Below, piece after piece: positions 1 to 6,103 of a stretch of DNA of 8,021 bases. This DNA is from Nitrosopumilales archaeon (GTDB taxonomy: Archaea; Thermoproteota; Nitrososphaeria; Nitrososphaerales; Nitrososphaeraceae). Location: positions 1-8,021 of the forward strand of contig WJXE01000075.1 of the NCBI GenBank assembly GCA_009665115.1, read 5' to 3'. Every line of letters starts with the position of its first letter. The first letter of the stretch is position 1. A program made the position numbers and the translations under genes. Below the pieces are notes generated by a model that did no database searches, had not been told where the DNA came from, and saw nothing but the letters and a program-made list of their open reading frames with translations.

Positions 1-90
1 CAGCTGGTAATATGTCAAAAGCAGGTAACGCAACAGCTGGTAATATGTCAAAAGCAGGTAACGCAATAGCTGGTAATATGTCAAACGCTG
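1..90 (+). repeat. 33-bp in-frame tandem repeat, about 2.7 copies visible
   Basis: Bases 1-33 and 34-66 are identical, and 67-90 is a third, incomplete copy that differs at its first base and diverges after about 22 bases. The unit is a multiple of three, so each copy encodes 11 residues and copy-number change would not break the frame. The array is cut by the left window edge, so more copies may lie upstream. Confidence 0.9.
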
Positions 91-164
91 TAACTAAGCT
101 CGGCCAAGCGGTTGGTGGCGGTCTTAAGGGCCTCGGTAATCTGATATCACCGGGTAAAAAGTAA
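1..164 (+). CDS. 3' end of a Gly/Ala/Asn-rich repeat protein (partial)
   Basis: An open frame enters from the left edge (codons begin at base 3) and ends at TAA 162-164. The visible 53 residues consist of two 11-residue units (AGNMSKAGNAT, then AGNMSKAGNAI), a third partial unit AGNMSNAV, and a Gly-rich tail ending in SPGKK. Each unit carries N-x-S/T sequons (NMS, and NAT once). I do not recognise the family. An 11-residue period with small and polar residues can form an extended amphipathic helix, as in LEA-type proteins, but this is only an analogy. The start, total length and any signal peptide lie outside the window. In-frame codon-periodic repeats, the clean stop and a terminator-like hairpin just downstream support a real gene. 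Confidence 0.65.
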   Translation, partial: AGNMSKAGNATAGNMSKAGNAIAGNMSNAVTKLGQAVGGGLKGLGNLISPGKK

Positions 165-171
165 AAAACTC

Positions 172-214
172 TTGTTGCTATATTGGTGTATAGTAACAAA
201 CAATTAATTTTTTT
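172..214 (+). terminator. Hairpin plus T-run after the repeat protein
   Basis: Bases 172-182 (TTGTTGCTATA) pair with 189-199 (TATAGTAACAA) as an 11-bp stem with one G-U type wobble and a 6-base loop. A run of seven T follows at 208-214. It starts 8 bases after the stop codon of the repeat protein, so it is well placed to end that transcript. Archaeal termination mainly needs the T-run; the stem may be accessory. Confidence 0.6.
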
Positions 215-383
215 AATTTAGCCTTAAGCCGCTTAAAGTTTTCATCCCCTCTTTCGGTGAAGATATTACAACATCAACTCATCAGAATGTTGGTTTATTG
301 TCTACCATTTTCGACTAGCTTGACTTGTATTGAAAGAAAAGGCATACTTTCCACATTTTTTGGTAGCTGGTGAAATCTAATTG

Positions 384-390
384 CTATAAA
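384..390 (+). promoter_or_regulatory. TATA-like box before the decayed Cys-rich gene
   Basis: TATAAAG in an AT-rich setting lies about 19 bases before ATG 406 and about 25 bases before an in-frame GTG at 412. The latter spacing would suit a leaderless transcript beginning at the GTG. Placed by eye only. Confidence 0.35.
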
Positions 391-405
391 GTATTTGCAT
401 TTAAT

Positions 406-910
406 ATGTACGTGGGTATAGAAAAAAAGAATCCACTAAAACGTGATCAAGCATTAAGTGATGCAACGAACGGACAGATGGGGAAGAACCTAGAGCCGTG
501 CCTGTACCTGTACCTGCATCAAGCGAAGTCATTATGCAATATGCCCTGATGGTTCTAGTCCGGTTGGTAATGGAACTTGTGTTGGCCCAGAAATTGGAGG
601 ATGTACCCATGGCGCTGACGTGAATGGTAACTGTCAAGGTGTAACTTACTGTGGTGGACCAATTGTCAATGGATTTTGTCCTGTTGCACCACCGACAAAC
701 ACTTCCATGACAGTTCGGCAATCACGTTGCGATCAGCATGGGTATGTATCTTGTTATGACTTTGGGTGTGGAGCAGGGAATTAAGGCCTGGACGATTGTC
801 CACCGTTGGCTAATGCCGATAAGACAGAAGTCGATAACTATTGTTTGGGTTTTAAGCAGGGACAAATAGATCTAGCCAACCAACAACAGCAAAATCATGT
901 GATCAAGTAA
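406..910 (+). pseudogene. Decayed gene for a Cys-rich, probably secreted protein
   Basis: The clear coding part is in the frame of base 542: CPDGSSPVGNGTCVGP, then spaced Cys with the recurring element NG-x-C (NGTC, NGNC, NGFC), then SCYDFGCGAGN and TAA at 782-784. The same frame continues after this stop with equally protein-like sequence (GLDDCPPLANADKTEVDNYC and a QQQQ tract) to TAA 908-910, so 782-784 looks like a nonsense mutation. Upstream this frame closes at TAG 491-493 with no start. Plausible coding sequence there lies in other frames: from ATG 406 (MYVGIEKKNPLKRDQ) to about 480, then a PVPVPASSEV stretch at about 483-533. Two single-base deletions, near 480-486 and 530-541, would join these pieces. 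No signal peptide is visible, so the true N-terminus may be lost. I know of similar CPDG-type secreted proteins in Nitrososphaerota, but the family match is from memory. An alternative is a short intact gene ending at 784 with a non-standard start. Confidence 0.62.
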
Positions 911-1002
911 TGGAGAGAATGATTGTCTGACGTTGGACCAAACGAGATGTCCGTTCGTTTCGATGAGGCTACGTCAGAATGCCCTGTGAAAGACCCCCTT
1001 AA

Positions 1003-2265
1003 TTAGTCCTTAATATCATCCCGTTTAAACTGTAAATATAATGCTATGTCGTATACAATTTTTAATAATCCTCCCAATAGGAACGGTGCAAACAATAGCG
1101 ATACAGATTGCAATATTGAACCTGCTATTGATGGAGATATAGCTTGCGTGATATTCCTAGATATGTTTGTTATTCCAGCTGCTGCAGTCCTTTCATCCTC
1201 CTTAACCACTGCAACAATATATGATTGTCTTGTAGGAACATCCATTTGTGATAGAGCCATTCTGGCGAGATAGAACGCTATGGCTATTGGAAGAGTAGGA
1301 GAAAATGCAACAAGTATTAATAGAATGTTAGAGGGTAAATGGGTGAAGACCATTGTATTAATCAAACCTATTCTATCTGCAATTTTAGCTGATGCAAGAA
1401 ATGAAAATGCAGTAAGAACTCCCGCAATTGAGAATATATAAGATAACAAAGTCAAATCTGCTCCAAATTTTGTAAAAAACCAAAGTGACACAATGCTTTG
1501 TATAACAAAGCCACCGCCGAAAGAGTCAATAGCAAAAAGACCCGATAATTTAGCGACAATTTTTTTTGATGTTGGTGATAGAGTTTGTGTTAAAGGTTTT
1601 GGTATTCTTTTCTCATCTTGGTCTTCTCCTCCTCCTTCTCTTCCCTGCATTATCTCTACCCTTTTGGATAGTGAAAGGTAAATTCCCAACACGCCTATCC
1701 CTAAAATGCTATATGCGAGGAAGAGTAGTCTAATAGAGTCAATTTGGTTCAATCCATATTGATGTTGAATAATTTCTGGTAAGCCCGAAACTAGAACGCC
1801 TGCCGACATCGCAAATGTTCCGACCATATTGTAAAAGGCAAAGAGTGTATTTCTTTTCTTTGTATCCTTTACTGTTTGAGGGAGCACGGCTTGTTCTATA
1901 GAAAGGAATGCCCCTGTTTCAGTTCCAGTAACATTAATTGTTCCAATTAAGCCGGCTACAATTAATGCAATATAATTAGATGTGACAAAAAATATGACGC
2001 CTGAAATAGCCATCATTATAGCGTATATAACTAACATTTTCCTTCTGCCTATTCTATCTGCATAAAAGCTTGCCACGAGGGTAAATATTACGCTATTTAT
2101 TAATGTAGAAGTAAGTATTAGACCAATCAAAAATCCATCAAATCCTATTAATTTTAGATAAATTGAAATAACAATACTTAGAAACCCATACGCAAATGTT
2201 CTAAGTATTCGTGCAGTCAATAGCAGCCTTCCATCCTTTGAAATCCATTGGAATGAATATAGCAA
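1003..2265 (-). CDS. MFS transporter (major facilitator superfamily)
   Basis: A 420-aa polytopic membrane protein, the usual length for a 12-helix MFS carrier. Hydrophobic segments fall in two groups, about residues 18-200 and 240-410, joined by a charged loop at about 201-235 rich in Gly, Glu, Asp and Lys. The signature loop after helix 2 is ADRIGRRK (69-76), with a weaker echo ADRIG at 296-300 in the second half. MDVPTRQSYIVAVV (341-354) occurs in many prokaryotic drug/sugar-type MFS proteins. The substrate cannot be told. The start is TTG: the frame closes at TAA 2308-2310 and no ATG or GTG lies between. AGGAGA at 2276-2281 stands about 10 bases before the TTG and supports it. The gene converges on the decayed gene at 406-910. 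It lies 70 bp downstream of a permease fragment on the same strand, with a T-run between that suggests separate transcripts. Confidence 0.92.
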   Translation of the reverse strand: MLYSFQWISKDGRLLLTARILRTFAYGFLSIVISIYLKLIGFDGFLIGLILTSTLINSVIFTLVASFYADRIGRRKMLVIYAIMMAISGVIFFVTSNYIALIVAGLIGTINVTGTETGAFLSIEQAVLPQTVKDTKKRNTLFAFYNMVGTFAMSAGVLVSGLPEIIQHQYGLNQIDSIRLLFLAYSILGIGVLGIYLSLSKRVEIMQGREGGGEDQDEKRIPKPLTQTLSPTSKKIVAKLSGLFAIDSFGGGFVIQSIVSLWFFTKFGADLTLLSYIFSIAGVLTAFSFLASAKIADRIGLINTMVFTHLPSNILLILVAFSPTLPIAIAFYLARMALSQMDVPTRQSYIVAVVKEDERTAAAGITNISRNITQAISPSIAGSILQSVSLLFAPFLLGGLLKIVYDIALYLQFKRDDIKD

Positions 2266-2275
2266 TGATTTCCTG

Positions 2276-2281
2276 TCTCCT
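2276..2281 (-). promoter_or_regulatory. Shine-Dalgarno-like site for the TTG-started MFS gene
   Basis: On the minus strand this reads AGGAGA, ten bases before TTG 2265-2263. It is the main argument for the TTG start, as no ATG or GTG lies between the upstream in-frame stop and this codon. Confidence 0.5.
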
Positions 2282-2313
2282 AGCCACTGATATTGCAGTA
2301 CGCCCTGTTACAC

Positions 2314-2320
2314 AAAAAAA
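2314..2320 (-). terminator. T7 tract between permease fragment and MFS gene
   Basis: Seven A on the plus strand give seven T on the minus strand, 15 bases after the TGA of the permease fragment. This suits archaeal T-tract termination. The adjoining CATAATTTT could also serve as the MFS promoter's TATA element, about 55 bases before its start. I cannot separate the two roles. Confidence 0.35.
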
Positions 2321-2335
2321 TTATGCTTGGTAAAG

Positions 2336-2677
2336 TCATTCCTCTACTACATATCTCTTACTAGCCAGATCCATCAGATTTTTTGTTAATATTATTCCAA
2401 ATATTGTCGCTACAATAGCAAAGAGAAGCGAGGAGGCCCTTGCTGCAATAACTGTATGTCCATTAGCCACATTAGAGGTAATTAGCTTCATCATTCCTAC
2501 GTGAACTTGAAGTGTAAGGCTACCGTTTATGCGAGGCCAATATTCTGCAACTGCAAGTCCTCCCCATGAACTATTAATAGTACTTGAAAGACCTGCAGTT
2601 AGATACTGAAATTTAGTCGGTAGAATTATAGTCCTTACGTCAGTAAACACCTTTGGTTTGTGATCCCGCATTACCAT
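2336..2677 (-). pseudogene. C-terminal fragment of an ABC transporter permease
   Basis: This 113-residue frame from ATG 2677 resembles the C-terminal part of binding-protein-dependent permeases of the nitrate/sulfonate/anion type (NitT/TauT or COG4986-like). The match is the cytoplasmic coupling-loop area ending TIILP (16-20), then a helix with SSTINSSWGGLAVAEYW (31-47), where these permeases often have a W-x-x-x-x-AEY pattern. A last membrane helix (about 82-98) and a short basic tail follow. Such permeases are normally 250-580 aa, so at least the first several helices are missing. Upstream the frame stays open only to TAA 2726-2728 and adds no hydrophobic helix. No ATPase or binding-protein gene is adjacent. 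I read it as a 5'-truncated remnant. A functional small membrane protein is possible but less likely. The family call rests on motif memory. Confidence 0.68.
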
Positions 2678-2902
2678 TATTCGGATTGTCGGATGTGTAA
2701 TTTTAAAATTATTCTCGAATAGAATTTATCTGTCTCAAAGCCCATACGTGTAGCTCAAACCCTTCAATACACCCTTGAGCTTTGTTTTCCATTATTTAAC
2801 TTCATGTGATATGCTAACCAACGCAACGAAGCGAGGACTTGATGGAATGTCTAAGTTGCTAAGACAAAAACTGCGAACTAATTGAGTATTCTTAGCGTTT
2901 AA
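2678..2902. other. Intergenic stretch between DUF1697 gene and permease fragment
   Basis: No convincing gene. It holds a perfect 7-bp inverted repeat, AGCTCAA at 2752-2758 and TTGAGCT at 2775-2781, with a 16-base spacer. It also holds a 24-codon plus-strand ORF at 2811-2885 (starts MLTNATKRGLDG, Lys/Arg-rich) that lacks support beyond being open. The missing 5' part of the permease gene is not recognisable here. Confidence 0.5.
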
Positions 2903-3466
2903 TCATTTAATAAAATGAATCGTACTGTTCGTTGTTGCATCTTTTGCTATTCTCTTCACTGTCGTCCAGCTTCGAGTGGTAGCTGAAACTCCAAGTCTTG
3001 TCTCAATAAAGTTGTTTGGAAAGCCAAATCTTCCATTTTTCCTGCGAGCTAAACTGAATGCCTCACGGTTTGTCATGAAGATGACCTCAACATCCATGTC
3101 AGGAGAGTTGAGCGGAGGTCTGATTTTCCTTGAAGGTTCCTCTGATAGGAAAGTGACGAACAGTTTGGTAGTTTGAGACTTGATGTCCTTGAATGGATTC
3201 AATTCTATAATCTCCTCGACTTGAGACATATTTCGCAAGAATACTTTGACATCACCCTCTAGCAACTCATTGAGTTCTCTATGAATTCCTTTGATAATGG
3301 CATTCGAATCTATTTCTGAAGTCTCAAAAATGATATTACCGCTGTTTATGTAACTTCTTACATTGTTGAATCCTAAAGATAAGAACATTTGACGCAGGTC
3401 TTCCATTTTCACCAAGTTGTGTCCGCCAACGTTTATTCCGCGCAAGAAAGCTACATACTGAGTCAA
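2903..3466 (-). CDS. DUF1697 family protein
   Basis: A 187-aa soluble protein with the hallmark N-terminus of DUF1697 (COG3797): YVAFLRGINVGGHN at residues 4-17, then KMEDLRQMFLSLGFNNVRSY and INSGNIIFE, closely following the family pattern of an LRGINVGG strand and a VRTYIQSGN strand. The length matches the family (about 175-185 aa), so the gene appears complete. The family's biochemical role is unknown. It is mainly bacterial and sporadic in archaea, so acquisition by transfer is plausible. The start is TTG 3466-3464, directly preceded by an in-frame TAA (3469-3467). The next Met is residue 21, which would cut off the conserved strand, so TTG is well supported. It is transcribed divergently from the phosphoesterase gene with a 200-bp spacer and its own TATA-like box. 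Confidence 0.93.
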   Translation of the reverse strand: MTQYVAFLRGINVGGHNLVKMEDLRQMFLSLGFNNVRSYINSGNIIFETSEIDSNAIIKGIHRELNELLEGDVKVFLRNMSQVEEIIELNPFKDIKSQTTKLFVTFLSEEPSRKIRPPLNSPDMDVEVIFMTNREAFSLARRKNGRFGFPNNFIETRLGVSATTRSWTTVKRIAKDATTNSTIHFIK

Positions 3467-3503
3467 TTAATGGAATTCTTCGAGAAACGTAACCCTTAAT
3501 CAA

Positions 3504-3513
3504 TCTTTATAGA
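3504..3513 (-). promoter_or_regulatory. TATA-like box for the DUF1697 gene
   Basis: On the minus strand this reads ATCTATAAAG. Counting about 25 bases downstream places a transcript start near 3483, giving a leader of about 17 bases before TTG 3466. The same bases form a small inverted repeat, AATCT-TTAT-AGATT, followed by T6 on the plus strand, so a termination role for plus-strand transcripts cannot be excluded. Confidence 0.4.
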
Positions 3514-3605
3514 TTTTTTCTGTTACACAGCAAGTAGCAACGGAAAAAATAGCTTGACAATACCTGACCAAGACTCGGTTAGAAGTTAGAAATGAAGAAT
3601 GTTAC

Positions 3606-3625
3606 GAAATCTTAAGTCAGATTTC
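3606..3625. promoter_or_regulatory. Inverted repeat upstream of the phosphoesterase promoter
   Basis: GAAATCT at 3606-3612 and AGATTTC at 3619-3625 form a perfect 7-bp inverted repeat with a 6-base spacer. It ends 13 bases before the TATA-like element of the phosphoesterase gene. This position suits binding of a dimeric regulator next to the promoter, for example a phosphate-responsive one, but nothing in the sequence names the regulator. Confidence 0.3.
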
Positions 3626-3638
3626 AGTAAAGAATCAG

Positions 3639-3648
3639 TTAAATTTTA
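3639..3648 (+). promoter_or_regulatory. TATA-like box of the phosphoesterase gene
   Basis: TTAAATTTTA is centred about 24 bases before ATG 3667, the spacing expected if transcription starts at or next to the start codon. No Shine-Dalgarno-like sequence precedes the ATG. Together these suggest a leaderless mRNA, common in archaea. Confidence 0.45.
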
Positions 3649-3666
3649 GATACAATCTCTTTGTGA

Positions 3667-5160
3667 ATGGACAATAGTATGACGAGAGCAGGGAGAACAG
3701 AATGTTCATCATTCCAGACAAGCAAAGCCAAGACAATTGTTAAGAATAGATTACAATTTGTTGTAGGAATTACTGTTTCTTTGTTCTTGGTAGCAGCCTT
3801 GGTCGCAGCTAGCATAATTTTACCATTAGCATACGCACAGCAGATTAGATCCATCAACAACCCTGCTACAAATCCTATAAACCACATAGTAGTAATTATG
3901 CAAGAAAATCGAAGTTTTGATAATTATTTTGGTACATATCCTGGTGCTAATGGGATACCTAAAGGGACATGCGTACCCTTATCTCCTGACAATCCAAGTG
4001 TAGGTTGTGTAAAACCATTTCTTTCTACTGATGTTATTTCAGGAGATTTACCCCATGGTTATCAATCATCGGTGGTTGGATACGATAATGGTAAGATGGA
4101 TGGTTTTATGGTAGGCGAAAATGAAAATCCTAAAACTATGACCTATTATGATAATAAAACAATACCATACTATTGGGATCTAGCAAAAAACTATGTCTTA
4201 GCTGATAACTTTTACTCTTCTGTTCTTAGCTATAGTTTGCCAAACCATTGGTATGCTCTTGCTGGTCAAGCACCAGCTACATCAATGTTCTATTTTATGC
4301 ATAGACCACCAAATAATGACATCTTAAACCAGCAAGAAAATGCTAGTACGATTGCAGGTGGTAATCCAAATGCTACAGCAAATTTTGGGGTTAATCCCAA
4401 CCCAACATCCACTAATTTAAGGGATGAAGTAGCAAGAGTATATCTCGAAGAATCCAATCTAACCAAGACAGTTGCAGATCTATTTATGAATGATACTCAC
4501 AATATTACATGGAAATATTACGATCATGTAGTTAAAGCAGGTAACTATAAGGCTGCAGTAAGTAGTGGACGTGCATTTGAGTTCTGGAATCCATTTTCTG
4601 CAAAAGGCAGTACGTATACTCCAGCATACGCTCCACACTTTGTAAACAGAGCACAAATATTTACTGATCTAAAGAGTGGCGACTTTCCTCAAGTTTCATG
4701 GGTTACTCCAAGCTTTCCTATTAGTGAACACCCTCCAGCAAATATCACATCTGGAATGAACTGGGTAAAACATGTTATAAATGCCATAATGAGCAGTCCT
4801 TATTGGAATAGTACTGCAATAATATTAACATGGGATGATTATGGTGGATTCTATGACCATGTGCCCCCACCTCAAATAGATAAATATGGTCTAGGCTTTA
4901 GAATGCCAACTCTTATAATTTCACCGTATGCTAAACCAGGATATATTGACCATACGCAGTATCAGTTCGAGTCTATGCTAAAGTTCATCGAGTGGCGCTT
5001 TAGCCTTCAACCTCTAACTGAAAGAGATCTTCATGCGAACAATCTTTTAAACGCATTCGACTTTAGCCAGAAGCCTCTTCCACCACATGTAGTCCCATTG
5101 ACAGGAGCAGAGTTAAGCGCAATTCGTCCATACATAAATCTCGTAAGGACTATCGATTAA
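3667..5160 (+). CDS. Secreted phosphoesterase (phospholipase C / acid phosphatase family)
   Basis: A 497-aa protein of the PF04185 phosphoesterase family, which includes bacterial phospholipase C and AcpA-type acid phosphatases that hydrolyse phosphoester bonds outside the cytoplasm. Residues 1-30 are basic and polar, 31-57 form a hydrophobic segment, and AYA-QQ (56-60) is a likely signal-peptidase site. The mature part opens with NHIVVIMQENRSFDNYFGTY (72-91), whose Glu80/Asn81 match known metal ligands. SYSLPNH (188-194) contains the probable nucleophile Ser (by analogy Ser190). SEHPP (353-357) and TWDDYGGFYDHV (388-399) carry His and Asp-Asp ligands. All key motifs are present, so it should be active; substrate choice (phospholipid or other phosphomonoester/diester) is unresolved. 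About nine N-x-S/T sequons suggest surface glycosylation. ATG 3667 follows an in-frame TGA directly, so no earlier start exists; ATG 3679 is the only close alternative. The gene stands alone, divergent from the DUF1697 gene. Confidence 0.93.
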   Translation: MDNSMTRAGRTECSSFQTSKAKTIVKNRLQFVVGITVSLFLVAALVAASIILPLAYAQQIRSINNPATNPINHIVVIMQENRSFDNYFGTYPGANGIPKGTCVPLSPDNPSVGCVKPFLSTDVISGDLPHGYQSSVVGYDNGKMDGFMVGENENPKTMTYYDNKTIPYYWDLAKNYVLADNFYSSVLSYSLPNHWYALAGQAPATSMFYFMHRPPNNDILNQQENASTIAGGNPNATANFGVNPNPTSTNLRDEVARVYLEESNLTKTVADLFMNDTHNITWKYYDHVVKAGNYKAAVSSGRAFEFWNPFSAKGSTYTPAYAPHFVNRAQIFTDLKSGDFPQVSWVTPSFPISEHPPANITSGMNWVKHVINAIMSSPYWNSTAIILTWDDYGGFYDHVPPPQIDKYGLGFRMPTLIISPYAKPGYIDHTQYQFESMLKFIEWRFSLQPLTERDLHANNLLNAFDFSQKPLPPHVVPLTGAELSAIRPYINLVRTID

Positions 5161-5161
5161 C

Positions 5162-5177
5162 TCTACCAGCAGGTAGA
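5162..5177 (+). terminator. Small hairpin right after the phosphoesterase stop
   Basis: TCTACC (5162-5167) pairs perfectly with GGTAGA (5172-5177) around an AGCA loop, starting two bases after the TAA. No T-run follows immediately; the nearest T4 is at about 5210. It may mark the mRNA 3' end but is a weak terminator candidate. Confidence 0.3.
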
Positions 5178-5703
5178 CCAAAACTATGGATCAGCAGAAC
5201 AAAGTTTGGTTTTAAACCTAAGAAACCATGTCTTTAGTTACTTTGATATTCATTAAGGTTAGGACAAAAACGTTACTGTTTTCTAAAATTATAGGATAAC
5301 TACATCTGTCTGGATAATAGATACAGTTAACTCTGTTAATCCGAACATCAATTATATTATCTGATTACGATGGACTCTCCAGCAGATAAATGAAAAACTA
5401 GTATTATAGTAGTAGCCTATCCTATGGAATTGCAACCAAGTCAGCCCATTAGATTTAAGCTTTACAATATCTGTGCGGATACGAGAAAAACAAACACTCG
5501 ATAGTTAGAATTCAATCTTCTAGTCTAATAAGCTCTACAAGCATATTTATGCAAAGTGTGTTTCTATGGATTGTACTCGTATAGAATGGATACACAGCAC
5601 TCGGATATTATATGAAGGATCTTGATGTTTCTATTTTATTAAATCATCCTAATTCATGCAATTATTAATAATATTCTCAAGTATTTTCATTCAGGTTTAA
5701 ATA
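5178..5703. other. Gene-poor intergenic region of about 525 bp
   Basis: All frames are broken by frequent stops. The longest noteworthy piece is a 35-codon plus-strand frame at about 5394-5501 (contains YPMELQPSQPIRFK, from ATG 5424 if translated), without recognisable homology. There is a perfect 12-bp palindrome GCATATTTATGC at 5541-5552 and several AT-rich patches. No tRNA, CRISPR or IS ends are seen. It lies between the 3' ends of the convergent phosphoesterase gene and small membrane-protein gene, so it should hold both transcript ends. Its length is unusual for such a convergent spacer. Confidence 0.5.
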
Positions 5704-5940
5704 TTAAGGCACTGTTTTATTAGAAAATGATCCTGTGGCTGGTTTGGTAGTATTTTGGGTTGAAAGATTTTTTACAACACCTCCAAATGATTGTTTTGCT
5801 TGGTCGGTAATATTTTTCACAATCGATGTAAGACCAACTTTATCCGCACCCTTCTTAACACCGGCAAAGAATGTTTGCCATCCTAGCCCCATTATAGCCA
5901 AAATTACGACAGCGATTACTATCCATGTAATTACCCCCAT
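5704..5940 (-). CDS. Small single-span membrane protein, unknown function
   Basis: A 78-aa protein from ATG 5940 (MGVITWIVIAVVILAIMGLG). Residues 4-22 form one hydrophobic helix without charges. It is followed by a short basic stretch (GVKKGADK), a region that could be an amphipathic helix (about 37-60), and a Ser/Thr/Asn-rich tail. The tail region has four N-x-S/T sequons (Asn43, 58, 63, 74), which suggests it faces outside and may be glycosylated, although the Lys pair after the helix would favour the opposite topology. I recall similar short proteins in Nitrososphaerota but can give no function. A clear ATG, the protein-like order of regions and absence of a competing frame support it. It lies downstream of the amidase gene on the same strand, 215 bp away with a T-run between, so it is probably transcribed separately. 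Confidence 0.75.
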   Translation of the reverse strand: MGVITWIVIAVVILAIMGLGWQTFFAGVKKGADKVGLTSIVKNITDQAKQSFGGVVKNLSTQNTTKPATGSFSNKTVP

Positions 5941-6103
5941 AGAACTAACCCCGACGAAGTCATCGCTAGTAAGTAACTGAACATATGCCTATTTTAACGG
6001 TTATGGAGACACTCACTAGTTTGATTATCACGAAAGAAATTTACGGCAGGGTTGAGCTCTTATCTTTGTCCATCGGTGTACTCCTTAAGATGACCAATAT
6101 GAT

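Noticed and set aside
401..721. 106-codon minus-strand ORF
   Set aside because: It lies antisense to the Cys-rich coding remnant, whose plus-strand translation (CPDG, NG-x-C repeats) is far more protein-like. The minus translation has no recognisable pattern.
782..784. Programmed stop-codon readthrough in the Cys-rich gene
   Set aside because: The codon is TAA, which is not the pyrrolysine (TAG) or selenocysteine (TGA) codon, no recoding element is visible, and the 5' part is also out of frame. Decay is simpler.
2752..2781. AGCTCAA/TTGAGCT inverted repeat as a terminator
   Set aside because: Flanking genes are on the minus strand and no T-run follows the repeat on that strand; the 16-base spacer also makes a weak hairpin.
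2811..2885. 24-codon Lys/Arg-rich plus-strand ORF
   Set aside because: Open by chance length in a spacer, without homology or a well-spaced promoter; only noted in the spacer entry.
3639..3887. 82-codon minus-strand ORF with a hydrophobic segment
   Set aside because: It is antisense to the signal-peptide region of the phosphoesterase and covers its promoter; the hydrophobic stretch mirrors the signal peptide.
6042..6090. Minus-strand TAAGGAG followed by a 10-codon ORF (MDKDKSSTLP)
   Set aside because: The Shine-Dalgarno-like match is good, but the peptide is too short to support and no downstream gene would be controlled by it at this distance.
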